Origin: Parapristionchus giblindavisi
Taxonomy: Eukaryota; Nematoda; Chromadorea; Rhabditida; Diplogasteridae
Reading direction: 5' to 3'
Assembly (NCBI GenBank): GCA_943737045.1
Contig: CALSFV010000205.1
Coordinates: forward strand, 574,001 to 638,000
Length of the DNA stretch: 64,000 nucleotides
Shown: in pieces, positions 34,430 through 44,847 of the stretch
Layout of the letters: every line of letters starts with the position of its first letter
Numbering within the stretch: position 1 is the stretch's first letter
Notes under the pieces: model-generated
What the model saw: only the letters and a program-made list of their open reading frames with translations
Database searches by the model: none
What the model was told of the DNA's origin: nothing
Made by a program: the position numbers and the translations under genes

Positions 34430-36541
34430 ATGGAGTTTAAAAAACGTGGAGAATATTCGATCAATGGAAAAGGATTCTTCTACCAAATCTCTGGAGAGCA
34501 TTCGAAATTGGGTTAATGTTATATTATATGTTATTTATTTATCTTTAACGATAAAGAGATAATGAATGTTTCAGACGAATTTGTACATTATACTAATGGA
34601 GCAAACCCTAGCGTCATTACATGGATAAGAGGGTTTGTTGTTCTGTCCTGCGATTTCATGGAAAATCAAACTGAAATAAATTTATTTTACAAATATTTAA
34701 ATGTAAAAATATTGAATTTAGAAATAAACGTACAGAACAAAAATGTAAAGATGGTACCCCACTCGGAGTTGTGGGCAATTCATTCTTCTTCAAAGAGGTT
34801 AATTTCGATATTGATATATCCAATAAAATCAATATTCAGGATGAAATAATAAAGAAAGCAGAACTAATAAATGATCATATAGTGATTACTGAATCTGTAA
34901 AGGTATAAACAAATAATGTTACAATAACTAGAAACTGTATTTGTTAAATTCATATATTTTGCAGATTGAAAAAAGAATATATTTTCATTTCAACAGGCAT
35001 TGTCTCCATTATTTCATTATAAGGGATAATAATACGAATATTTCATTTGCCATTCCAATAAATGAAGATTATCGATCGAATAATGGCATTAAATTTAATG
35101 TTCGCTTTGATAAACTAATGGAATTAAGTCAAATTCATGTACATCAGTAAGTAAAATTTGAACTATTTTATATACAGTGGTGCACGTAAGTCTTTTCGAA
35201 AGGAACCACGCGGCTATTCAGACTCAACCAAAAATTTTGGTTACTATGCGGATTGTAGCCTCCCAAACAGTTGAGCGATCGCTATTATAAACACAATTTT
35301 TAACTCTTTATTTATTGAGAAAAACCTCAGGCGTGGTGGGGCGCGGCGCTATGCCTTTCGAAAAGGCTTACAAAGTAATTAGAAATTTTCATAGTAATTG
35401 TAACTACCATATTTGCTACCTAGTCTTATGTATGCGTACTCCACTATATCAACTATTATACTTTACTTTTGCACCGCATAACGTATATTATTTAAAAAAA
35501 TAATTCAAAGGAATTTTCAGTAACAGCTTATTCGGTATAACAAATCACGGAATACTTGCTCCCTCCACCATTCGTCGATATCAATCAGATTTAGAAGGAT
35601 GTTTGGAGAAAAAAGACTTACCATGGGTATAGTTTAGATAATCGAGCGATTCACTTTAGGATTATTACAGATTTGCTTGCAATCCGTGAAATTCAATAAT
35701 TGGATCTTTTATTTGAATCTTGTAGGGCATTTAATAGCAGTGAATATGAATGATTTCTCATATGAAATTATTAAGACAAAGTAAGTAGAATAAAGTAGAA
35801 TGTTGTGAAGTTAAAGTAAATTATTCAAGTTTGGAAAGGGGATCGAATATTGTTGGAATTGATGAGAATGGAATGGTGAACGCACAGACATACTATGAGA
35901 AATCTCCTGAGCTACTCACTGCTAAACTACCAGAGAAGTATATTGTAAGTTGAATTTCTCGCTCTGCCTCTCTCTCTCTCGATCTCCTTCTCTTTCTCAT
36001 CTTTTTTCTTTTCTTTTTTATGTTATATTTTCAGAGCCGACATAATATGCATAAATTGAGCGATGATAATAGGAAGAGAATTGAAGAACTCGAAAGAAAG
36101 ATCGAAAATGAGAAGAAAGGGAAAGAAGAACTTCAAAAAAGACTACAAACTGAACAAAAAGAGAAGGGAGAACTTTTTAGGATCAAAACCTTACTTGAAA
36201 AGAGTTTAGAAAACGAAGAAAAGAACAGAAATGGATTAGAAAGAAGACTACAAACTGAACAAGATGAGAAAGAAGAACCTTTGAAGAGGCTGGAAATCGG
36301 ACGAGAGGAGAAAAATGAACTAGAAAGAAAACTAGAACATAAGGATAAAAAAGACGAAGAATTATTGATGAACAAAGAAGAACTAGAGAAGAGAAATGCA
36401 GTAATGGAAGTGGAAATGAAAGATTTGAAATTAAAATATAATAAACTACTAGTCAGAGTAAGATATTATCAGAATGTGAATATTAATTGAATCTAATTTC
36501 AGATGTCAACTTGGGATAGCGACCATGCTGAGAAGAAATAA
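34430..36541 (+). CDS. Unrecognised family, copy A: conserved head plus long coiled coil
   Basis: Exons: 34430-34511, 34575-34632, 34722-34902, 34965-35146, 35521-35626, 35671-35780, 35830-35944, 36035-36457, 36503-36541. Every junction is GT/AG, phases run 1, 2, 0, 2, 0, 2, 0, 0, and the product is 431 residues with no stop. The start lies 7 bases after a TTTCAG acceptor, as in copies B, C and D, which suggests spliced-leader addition. The head (about 275 residues) has no signal peptide or membrane helix; landmarks are DEFVHYTNG, GNSFFFKEVNFDI, LHYFIIRDNNTNISFAIPI, STIRRYQSD, FNNWIFYL and IVGIDENGMV. Exon 8 encodes about 140 residues of Lys/Glu/Leu heptads, a long coiled coil; exon 9 adds the hydrophilic end MSTWDSDHAEKK. 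A truncated foldback lies in intron 4. I do not recognise the head; a MATH/TRAF-like fold is one guess. Function unknown. Confidence 0.75.
35175..35371. mobile_element. Truncated copy of the CAGTGGTGCACG foldback in gene A intron 4
   Basis: Starts TACAGTGGTGCACGTAAG and ends TTTCGAAAAGGCTTAC; shares CAACCAAAAATTTTGGTTAC and AGGCGTGGTGGGGCG with the full element at 9757-10252 but has lost its centre and terminal bases on the right. Confidence 0.85.
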
Positions 36542-36654
36542 TCATTGACCTAATCGGAGAATGCCAACTTTCCCCTTAACTGGACATCGTTATTGTTCCT
36601 ATCACAGGTCTCTCTCGCTAAACCTCGATTGCCTATCCACCTCATCTATCATTG

Positions 36655-36687
36655 ATCTTCGATCTTTGATCTTTGATCTTTGATCCT
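36655..36687. promoter_or_regulatory. Tandem CTTTGATC motifs
   Basis: GATCTTCGATCTTTGATCTT and two further GATCTTT units lie 115 bases after gene A. CTTTGATC fits the established TCF/LEF (POP-1) binding consensus. Similar short arrays occur near 19532, 54912 and 62270-62320. Their tandem phase (7 bases) also fits simple repeat slippage, so function is uncertain. Confidence 0.3.
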
Positions 36688-36979
36688 GAATCGATTTACG
36701 TGCTGCACTTCTCCTCCTTTTCACCACACACGCGTATTCATTTTCTTCTTGTTTTAGATGTTGTCATATCTTTTTTGAGGTAAATAAATAAATAAATAAA
36801 TTCCACTTCGTTACTATTTTCAAAATTTTTGATAAAGGAGAAGATTAAGACCAGTCTCGAAGAGACTGGCCCATTTGGGTTTATTGTACTTTCGTTTGTG
36901 TTTAGCAATTCCATGAAAGTTGTGAATCGCAACTAATCAATCAATCTTCTTCGGTCAACTCCAAACTGCCTGTCAATCT

Positions 36980-37095
36980 TTATAGCGCACCCCAAGCTAA
37001 TTTGATACTCTCCGCTCTGGGCACACTCTCTCGCTTTCTTTGTCTACGAGAGATTACCAATGTGGAGAGTAAAATTAGCTTGGGTGTGCCTTTAA
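36980..37095. repeat. MITE family 1, copy 13
   Basis: TTATAGCGCACCCCAAGCTA to TTAGCTTGGGTGTGCCTTTA. Confidence 0.85.
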
Positions 37096-37390
37096 GACTC
37101 AAGAATTGTGAAATCGAAAGATACGCATATGAATATTACCGTCAATGTTCTTCGAATGTTGTAAGAGCTTATTTCCCATGCACCATGTATTGCACATAAG
37201 AGTCTACTCTTGATAAATGTGTTTAAAATGCAAAATGAAAAGGCACAACTATTTTTTCGTCACGACTTCCTTTTTTATTACCTGCTTCATTTTATGAATC
37301 TCTCTTTTTATTTTTCCATGATGCGATAAATATTTTAATAAAATATTATGGAGATTTACTACAGTTAAAGAACATTTGACGAAATGCATT

Positions 37391-37503
37391 ACAGTAGTAT
37401 ACACCACTTGCACTGAACTTACGTCTAACTAGAAGTGGACTTGCAAGTCTACTTCAAGTGGGAATGATAAGCAAACTTCTAGTTTTGAAATACCAGAGGA
37501 GGC
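37391..37503. repeat. AAGTAGACTT-type element, partial
   Basis: Contains GACTTGCAAGTCTACTTCAAG and ends GTTTTGAAATACCAGAGG, the terminus of the element at 49842-50103. The left end is degraded. Confidence 0.6.
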
Positions 37504-37534
37504 AGATATAACTCAAAGTCTACTCCAGTAGCCC

Positions 37535-37651
37535 TATGCAAGAACAGTATTCCGTGAAAATGTGACGTCATTAGCGTAGGCGGAGGATTTTCGGAAAACG
37601 CCTCCACCTACGCTAATGACGTCACATTTTCCCGGAAACTGTTCTTGCATA
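37535..37651. repeat. 117-bp palindrome with GTGACGTCA arms
   Basis: Left arm TATGCAAGAACAGTATTCCG and right arm CGGAAACTGTTCTTGCATA are complementary, as are ATGTGACGTCATTAGCGTAG and its partner. A related, degenerate sequence with GCGTAGGTGGAGGCG and GTGACGTCACG is at 13298-13360. Confidence 0.85.
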
Positions 37652-38149
37652 CAGTCACAGAAGGCGAATGCGTCTTTCATTGTCGTTTTGACTTATCAAT
37701 CAATAGTCACATCTTTCTATCACTAATTTCTTATCTTTCTTATCTTTTATTCTCCTCATTTATTTGCTAGCATTTATTTCAAAATTGCGTACGATCAATG
37801 CTTTACTTCTACTTCATTTTATTTATTTTTCGAGTATGCTTTAACATTTTTCCAAAGAAGATAACTAAAGAGAGAGGGAGTGAGACCAATTCATTTGTAA
37901 TTCTTTCATTCTTGTGTCTTTATTAATATCATCCATCAGATTTTATTTCCTTTAGAACGAAATTTCGTTTAGTATTTTTGTTCCTATTTCTATAATTATT
38001 TTTATTCTAATTTCTTCTAATTTTCTAATTTATTCTAATTTTTATTCTAATTATTCTAATTTCAGTTCAATCATGATGTTTGAGAAACGTCAAGAATATT
38101 CGATCGATAGATTAGGTGATTTCCACCAAATCTCTCAAGGTATGAGGTA

Positions 38150-38242
38150 TCTCTCCGCTCTGGCCACACTCTCTCGCTTTATTTGTCTGCGAGAGAGCAT
38201 TGCCAGAGCGTAGAGTTAAGTTAACTTGGTGTGTGCCTTTAA
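38150..38242. repeat. MITE family 1, copy 14 (gene B intron 1)
   Basis: Left end missing; from TCTCTCCGCTCTGGCCACAC to CTTGGTGTGTGCCTTTAA. Confidence 0.8.
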
Positions 38243-38354
38243 GACGGTTATTGCAATGAATGTTTTAGATGAATTTATTCATTCTTCTGATTTCATTCCT
38301 GGTTTTTGTTTTATTACATGGATGAAAGGGTTTGTTGCTATATATATTTATAAT

Positions 38355-39349
38355 ATATGAGGCCGTTTGCGTAAGAGTCGAACAATGGTTGGCACAGTCC
38401 AAAAATTTCGATACCCTCAAAACTCGTGTATAGGGGTTATCGACCTCGCTGATGAAGATGTGCATAGTCATTTTGGCTCAATTGGTACCGTAACGTCTGG
38501 GCACGATTACGGTATAATCACGTTTTCAAGCCGTTCTCGGTCTATAGTAGAGCTAGAGGTATGAAAATTGGACTCCTGGGACAGAATTCGATGGCGATGA
38601 TGGCTGTCTACTTCATTAGTTTTGAAAATTTCCCAAAATGTCGACTAGTGGAAATTTTGATGGAGCCGTTTGCGCCCCAGACGAGTATGACAGTTCGAAC
38701 CGGCGTGACGAGAGGATCTCAACGATGTATTATGAGCCATTTTCTCCGTTGAGAAAGCTTTCATAGTCTCGTTATAGTGAAGTGCGCCAGCATCAGGAGT
38801 TGTTTACGTCTCAATGCCGCGCGCTCCCTCTTCACTCTCTCATTTCCGCACGCTCTCTCGCCTCTCCCGAGAGTGCGAGATAGCGTGCGGAATTGAGAGA
38901 CGCCTCTTGCAAGGCGCACTTCACTATAACGAGACTATGAAAGCTTTCTCAACGGAGATAATGGCTCATAATACATCGTTGAGATCCTCTCGTCACGCCG
39001 GTTCGAACTGTCATACTCGTCTGGGGCGCAAACGTCTCCATCAAAATTTTTCGTTGTCGGCTTTTGGAAAATTTTCAAAACTAATGAAGTAGATCATCGC
39101 CATCGAATTTTGTCCCAGGAGCCCAATTTTCATACCTCTAGCTCTACCATGGACCAAGAACGACTTGAAAACGTGATTATACCGTAATCGCGCCCAGGCG
39201 TTGCGGGACCACTGGAGCCAAAATGACTATGCACATCTTCATCAGCGAGGTCAATACCCCCTGTACACAAGTTTTGAGGGTATTAAAATTTTTGGTCTGT
39301 GCCAACCCTCCCCCAGATTTGCCCGACTCTTACACAAACGGCCTCATAT
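38355..39349. mobile_element. 1-kb foldback element (gene B intron 2)
   Basis: The ends ATATGAGGCCGTTTGCGTAAG and CTTACACAAACGGCCTCATAT are complementary, and the complementarity continues through nearly 500 bases per arm to a centre near 38850 (CTCGCCTCTCCCGAGAGTGCGAG). AGCTAGAGGTATGAAAATTG and its partner CAATTTTCATACCTCTAGCT show the quality of the match. No transposase; target duplication is probably TA. Confidence 0.9.
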
Positions 39350-39410
39350 GTATATTCGTCGATTTCTAAATCAAATTAAAATTAAAAATATTTCATAATA
39401 TTTCAACTTA

Positions 39411-39819
39411 CATGGTCCCAACTTGTCCTGACCATATGAGATGGCAATATCATGACTAGGATCAGTTTTCGATGCTGATTACGAATCCGCTTTCAAACGT
39501 TGCCTCATCGAGCGGAGCTTCGAGAAAATCGATATTGAAATTCGGCTAGTTGATTCGGAAATTCATTTGACTTCCTACACAAACCATCCTAATGAGTTCA
39601 TGAACTCATCTTTCACCTTTCCAAGCAACTACTGGTGTTTTATAGTACATAAGGCAGATATGATGTGAATTTTCGAACCAACTAGTCGAATTTCAATATC
39701 GATTTTATCGAAGCCCAGCTCGATTAGGCAACGTTTGAAAGCAGATTTGTAATCAGCATCGAAAACTGATTATATTCTTGCTATTGCCATCTCATATGGC
39801 CAAGACAAGTTGGGAGCAT
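39411..39819. mobile_element. 409-bp foldback element (gene B intron 2)
   Basis: Ends ATGGTCCCAACTTGTC and GACAAGTTGGGAGCAT; inner arms ATATGAGATGGCAATA and TATTGCCATCTCATAT; centre near 39610. It ends 25 bases before gene B exon 3. Confidence 0.85.
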
Positions 39820-40460
39820 CCCCTTCTTAGTAAAATTGAATTTAGAAATAAACGTACAGAGAAAGTAATTGAACTTGGTACCAAATTAGGAGTTTTGGGC
39901 AATTCATTCTTCTTCGAAAAGGTTAATTTTTATATAAAACATCGAATAAAATCAATATTTAGGACAAAATAATAAGGAAAGCTGAATTAATAAATGATCA
40001 AATCGAAATCATTGATTCTGTAAAGATAAAAACATATTGAAACTGAATTTGCTAAATTAATATTTTTGCAGATGGAAATTGGGATTCAAGTTATTCACAA
40101 AGAGAATTCTCTCCATTATATCATTCAAAAAGATTTTAATCCAAATGTGTCATATGCTATTCCAATAAATGAAGAATATCGATCGAAGAATGGATTCAAA
40201 TTTGACATTTCGATCTTTGAACCAAATAATTATGATCAAATTCATGTACATGAGTAAGCAAGACTTGAACAATTTTATAAATATATCATTTCTTTAAAAA
40301 AATTACTTTAACTATAAATGAATTTCTAGTAACTTCCTATTCGGCATAACAAAGAATGGTCATTCTTCCTCCATTCGTCGATATCAATCAGATTCACAAG
40401 GATATTTGGTGAAAAGCGAATTACCTGGGGTATGGATTTGGTAATCTGTTGATTGATGTC

Positions 40461-40671
40461 GTGCGGTGTTACATTCTACGGATACGTGCCCGTTAACTTC
40501 CATTTTGGTGTTTTTGGTAAGAAGTTACCGTAACCATCACTTGATAATGGTTGACTACCATAACTTTTATAGTAATCTTATGACCCATGAGGGTTTTCCA
40601 TACGAGAACCAACACACTCCAAACCTGAATTTAACGGTCACAAATCCGTCTCGCAAATGTAACACCGCATG
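40461..40671. mobile_element. TGCGGTGTTA-terminus element, copy 2 (gene B intron 5)
   Basis: Ends ATGTCGTGCGGTGTTACATT and AATGTAACACCGCATGACAT; the interior is not palindromic beyond about 30 bases, so this looks like an internally different relative. Confidence 0.75.
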
Positions 40672-41657
40672 ACATTAATCGATCGATTACTAAAGCCATA
40701 CCCCAGGTTTTTTTTATTACAGATTTTCGGTAAATCAGTGATATTCAACAATTGGATATTTTATATTTCTACCAAAACAGATTTAGTATCAGTGAATATG
40801 AATGATTTATCATATGAAATTATCAAGACAAAGTAAGTGGAAATAATTAGAATGATATGAAGTTAAAGAAATTGTTCAAGTTTGGAATTCGCTTCGAGTA
40901 TTGTTGGTATTGATGAGAATGGAATGGTGAATGTACAGACAAACCGATTACACGATGCGCATATTCATCTACTGTCTGCCAAACTTCCAGAGAAGTATAT
41001 GGTGAGCTGAATCTCCCTCTCTACCTCAATCTCTCTCGCTCTTTTTCTTTCCAAGATATATTTTCAGAATCTAATAAGAAATAAGCAGAAAAGGAAGAAA
41101 TATAACAAATTCCATAGAAAGATGGAAACAGCGAAAAACGAACAAGAGGAACTACAAAAACTACTACAAATGGAGAACAAAGAGAAAGAAGTACTTTTGA
41201 AGGACAAAAACTTACTTGAGAAGAGACTACAAAACGAACAAAAAGAGAAAGAAGAATTATTGATGAATAAAGAAGAACTAGAGAACAGAATTGCAATAAT
41301 GGGAGTTGAAATGAAAGATTTAAAATTAAAATATAATAAACTACTAGGCAGAGTAAGATATTAACACATTTAATATGAATATTAATTGAATCTACTTTCA
41401 TATTTCAACATGGGATAGTGATCGTGCTGATAATTCTGAGACGACTCTCAGATTGTAAGAAGAAAATATTATTATTCTACTCGGAGATTGTCAACTTTCC
41501 CTTAAATTGACATATCGTTATTGCACATATGTATCATATCCGGACAACTTTATTCTCTATATATTATTCATTTTACTATTATTTCTACGTCATTGCAATA
41601 TTCCTTAAAACATTTCGATAAAGGAGAAGATAGTACATACTTTCCTCTTTATTCACA

Positions 41658-43082
41658 CACTCAGAAAAAAAGGTGTAAAATAGAACACATTTTCATGTTC
41701 ATTCCGTCAGACTCTAATACCCGATGTGTAACTATTAACAGCCTAAAAAGTGTACTTTTCAACACATGAAAAGGTGTAAAAATGAACACCTCGAGGTGTA
41801 AAAACTACACCTTTTTGAATGGCATGGTCACCCCTTTTCATTCATTAGCTCTGCACATATCTTTAGACTCCAACCACTTTGTCAATGTTGTACTGACTGT
41901 CAAAAATTTGTGAGTGTCAACACATTTGCGTCTCACAATCATATCTTTCAATTGTAATAAGAATAGACTTCCGCCCACAATCGCTTGATGACATGCGCAT
42001 TGCATGAATGCAAGTGTATACATATAGGGCGCGGCGAACACCAGAAGGGTTTTGTGGAGGCGGTATTCGGTTTAAAAGAACACCTTTCCAGGTGTACCAC
42101 TGAGCACATAAAGAGGTGTAAATTAGAGACTCGAAACTTTGAACGTGAAGCTGAAACCTGTAAAACTGGACATCTTTTCATGTGTTCAAAAGAACACTTT
42201 AAAAGGTGTAAATTAGGACACCCCTACGTCATCATGATAGTAGGCAAGTTCAGGTAATGGTCCATCAACTAGAAGGGGCTCTGAGTAAAGTGGGTTTGAG
42301 CATTAATGGGTCAAAAACTTTTGCGATGGCGTCTAATCCTGGTAGAAGAGACGTTGTCGTTGGGGGAAATAAAGTTAAAATAGTTCAAAAATGCGTCTAC
42401 TTGGGGCAGGAGGTAACATTGGATAATGGGAGATTCAATGGGGAAATAGATAGAAGAATAAGGGCTGCTATCTTCTCTTTTAATCAATATAGAGTTTTTT
42501 TCTCTAATCGCCGAATTCCAATGCAAAATAAAAAAACGTTTGTTTGAGGGAACAGTACTACCTGCTATGATGTATGCTTCAGAAACCTGGTGTTTGACCT
42601 CTCGACAAGAAAATAAAATCGCTGTGGCGCAGCGCAGACTAGAGCGTTGCATGTTAGGAATATCATTACTCGATAAAAAGACGAATGACTGGGTGAGAGC
42701 ACGGACCGGGCTGACGGACTTCGTCCAGTGCTACAGATTGAGACGGTGGCGATGGGCTGCCCGCTTATCTTCACTTGATCCTGACAGATGGTCGAGAAGA
42801 GTGTTAGAATGGCACCCACAAGGGCCAAAGCGATCAAGGGGAAGACCCGAATTGAGATGGAAGGATGAATTTGTGAAGATAGTCGGGCCAGGCTTTATGA
42901 ACGTTGCCACAAACACGGATCAATGGAACCATATCATGTCACTACAGATCCGGTGACCCTCCGCTTAGTTGATCTCGATAAAGTGTTTAAATGTAAAAAT
43001 GTAAATGTACGTCTTCATAAAAACACTCCGAGGTGTTCTACAAAATTACACCTGTTCATTTTTACACCTTTTTTTCTGAGTG
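41658..43082. mobile_element. 1.4-kb TIR element built of AGGTGT/ACACCT words, with nested LINE piece
   Basis: Terminal inverted repeats CACTCAGAAAAAAAGGTG at 41658 and CACCTTTTTTTCTGAGTG at 43065. The flanks inside (41670-42220 and 42980-43060) are full of AGGTGTAAAA and AACACCTTT words in both orientations (AGGTGTAAAAATGAACACCT occurs whole near 41771). At 42250-42956 an RTE-like fragment interrupts. No transposase of its own is visible. Confidence 0.7.
42250..42956 (+). pseudogene. RTE-like retrotransposon 3' fragment, frameshifted
   Basis: Second relic of the LINE type seen at 14843-16595. It starts inside the reverse transcriptase (VHQLEGALSKVGLSINGSKT), passes CVYLGQEVTLD, and after a one-base shift in an A-run at about 42533-42538 continues FEGTVLPAMMYASETWCLTS, ERCMLGISLLD, and GPKRSRGRPELRWKDEF to a stop at 42954-42956. 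The order matches the 14.8-kb copy (KVVYLGSAIAV, ERWMIGCTLLD, KRRKGRPITRW). No catalytic FADD remains, so it cannot act. Confidence 0.85.
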
Positions 43083-43099
43083 CACTGGGATGAAATGAA

Positions 43100-43700
43100 T
43101 GAAATGTTTCAAAGAAACAGAACGTTTCTACATCACTTTTGTGTCAATTTAAAATACGACGTGACAGTTATTAAGCACATGATATAAATCTTTTCTTTCT
43201 AATCATATTGTCGAAAACTGGAATAATCTGGAAAATTGTAACCTCGCGTTTCCTGTATGTGTAAAAGTTGTGCTCCAGTAATCACAGCGATTTTTTCGAC
43301 ACGACTTATTGTTTTTTTTTCAGCGTTATTTTATTTTATTTTTTAGTTCATACATAGTATATACCGTACACTGAACATGCTTGATTCATCCAATCTTTTT
43401 ACTGTTCTTCATTCTAAATATTGTCGGTCTATTTCGTATCGTTCTCACTCATAGGATTCCTTCGACTCATACCACATGTGCTTCTAGATGTATCACCACT
43501 TGAAAATCACTATCATTCCTCGTCATCATAGCTCTACTAATCAACTTGAAACATATTTGTTAATTCTCCCTTTGCGCTCGATTTGTCACTTGCTATTGAT
43601 TGCATACATTATTTGATAATGCCCTTCTATATTTCATTAAATCTTTCATGCATTTGACATTAACATATTAATTGGGCGATTTTACATATAATACTATATT
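43100..43700. other. Spacer, nothing recognised
   Basis: AT-rich sequence between the composite element and a MITE. No gene or repeat that I can support. Confidence 0.4.
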
Positions 43701-43704
43701 CAGA

Positions 43705-43814
43705 TTTAAAGGGAGCGTAACCTCTCTCAATGGTCTTTTCGATGCGCAATGCTCTCTCGTTGTTTGAGAACAGAGAAATAGTGTGCGCAGTGAAGAGACC
43801 ATCGAGAGAGGTAA
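43705..43814. repeat. MITE family 2, copy f (truncated)
   Basis: Starts TTTAAAGGGAGCGTAACC and contains CGTTGTTTGAGAACAGAG and CATCGAGAGAGGTAACC, but the right end stops before CTCCCTTTAAA. Confidence 0.85.
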
Positions 43815-44339
43815 CCAGTTGTCAGAGCCGGGAAGTAGCATTCGGAAAAAGCAGTCGCTGCCAGAGTGTGTTCAAACATTATATTGTTAGTTCAAACAGG
43901 GCGAACGCCTGTTAAAGTATAAGATGAACTCTATTTTTAGCTTGGGGTCTTAATTTAAAGAATAACAGAAAACAATATTCAAATCGTTCATTTATAACCT
44001 TCCTCATCTCTTTGAATACATCATGTTCAAATCATTTTGAATTCCTTTTACAGTGAAATATCATCATTGCTTGTGGTTTTGACCGAAGAATCAATAGTCA
44101 TTCTATTACTCATTTCTTATCTTTATTACCTTTTATTGTCATCATTTCCTTGCAAGAAAAGTCATCATATTAGACCTTACTAATATTCATTTCACTCGAG
44201 AATTGTACGATCAAAGCTTTAATTCTCATTTATTTTATTTTTCCGTTTTTTTTTGAATTAACTTTTTTTCTAAATAAGTGAGGGAGAGAAGGAAATAAGA
44301 GAGAGAGGGAATAGGGATATGAGATATGAAGGTAGGAAG

Positions 44340-44378
44340 AACAGGTGAGAGATGAAGGGAGAGAGAGAGAAAGGGAGA

Positions 44379-44432
<54 letters not shown>

Positions 44433-44460
44433 AGAGGGGGATAGAGTTAGAGAGAGAGAT
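44340..44460. repeat. GA microsatellite
   Basis: GAGAGA runs, purest at about 44382-44427, upstream of gene C. Confidence 0.9.
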
Positions 44461-44576
44461 ATGACCATTTCATTTATAATTCTCTCTTTCTTCTTTCCTA
44501 ACTTTTCTTTTTATCATCAGATATTATCTTTCCTTTTGAATCAAATCCATTTTATTGTTCGTATTTCCATTATCAG

Positions 44577-44790
44577 TTCTATTTTATTGACCGGATGAAA
44601 TACATTTGTTTATTGTTTACTAGAGTAGCCAACCACAGCCACAATGAATTCCTATTTTTAAAGAGAGAGAGAGAGAGAGAGTCCAAGATGGTACATTGAT
44701 CAGAGTGAGCGTGAGGAAGAAAGGTAGTGAAAGAGGGGGGGGGGGGCGGTTGATCGATAGAATACTTCTGCGTTTTACCAGCCATTAGCG
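44577..44790. repeat. Inverted copy of the gene A upstream block
   Basis: Reverse complement of 34062-34265: CAACCACAGCCACAATGAATT, GAAATACATTTGTTTATT, and ATACTTCTGCGTTTTACCAGC. It sits 58 bases before the gene C start. Another inverted copy of its middle is at 63855-63915. Confidence 0.75.
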
Positions 44791-44847
44791 AGGCAATTGC
44801 ACAAGTACATTTTATAGGGACAATATTTTTATATTTTCAGATAAATC

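Larger units (their letters stand above)
38073..41352 (+). pseudogene. Unrecognised family, copy B: decayed coiled-coil member
   Basis: Exon matches: 38073-38139, 38269-38329, 39846-40025, 40072-40253, 40330-40429, 40723-40832, 40881-41001, 41068-41352. Exons 1, 2 and 4-8 are open with the family's phases (DEFIHSSDF, NVSYAIPINEEYR, SIRRYQSDS, VIFNNWIFYI, SIVGIDENGMV) and exon 8 encodes 95 residues of coiled coil ending LLGR. Exon 3 is broken: relative to A, C and D it lacks one base after NSFFFEKVNF, has TAG where relatives have CAG (about 39959), and its donor reads AAGATAAAA instead of AAGGTA. The acceptor of the last exon (TTTCAT, near 41400) has lost its AG. Introns 1, 2 and 5 hold four transposon insertions. 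Several independent lesions point to a genuine pseudogene rather than sequence error. Confidence 0.75.
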
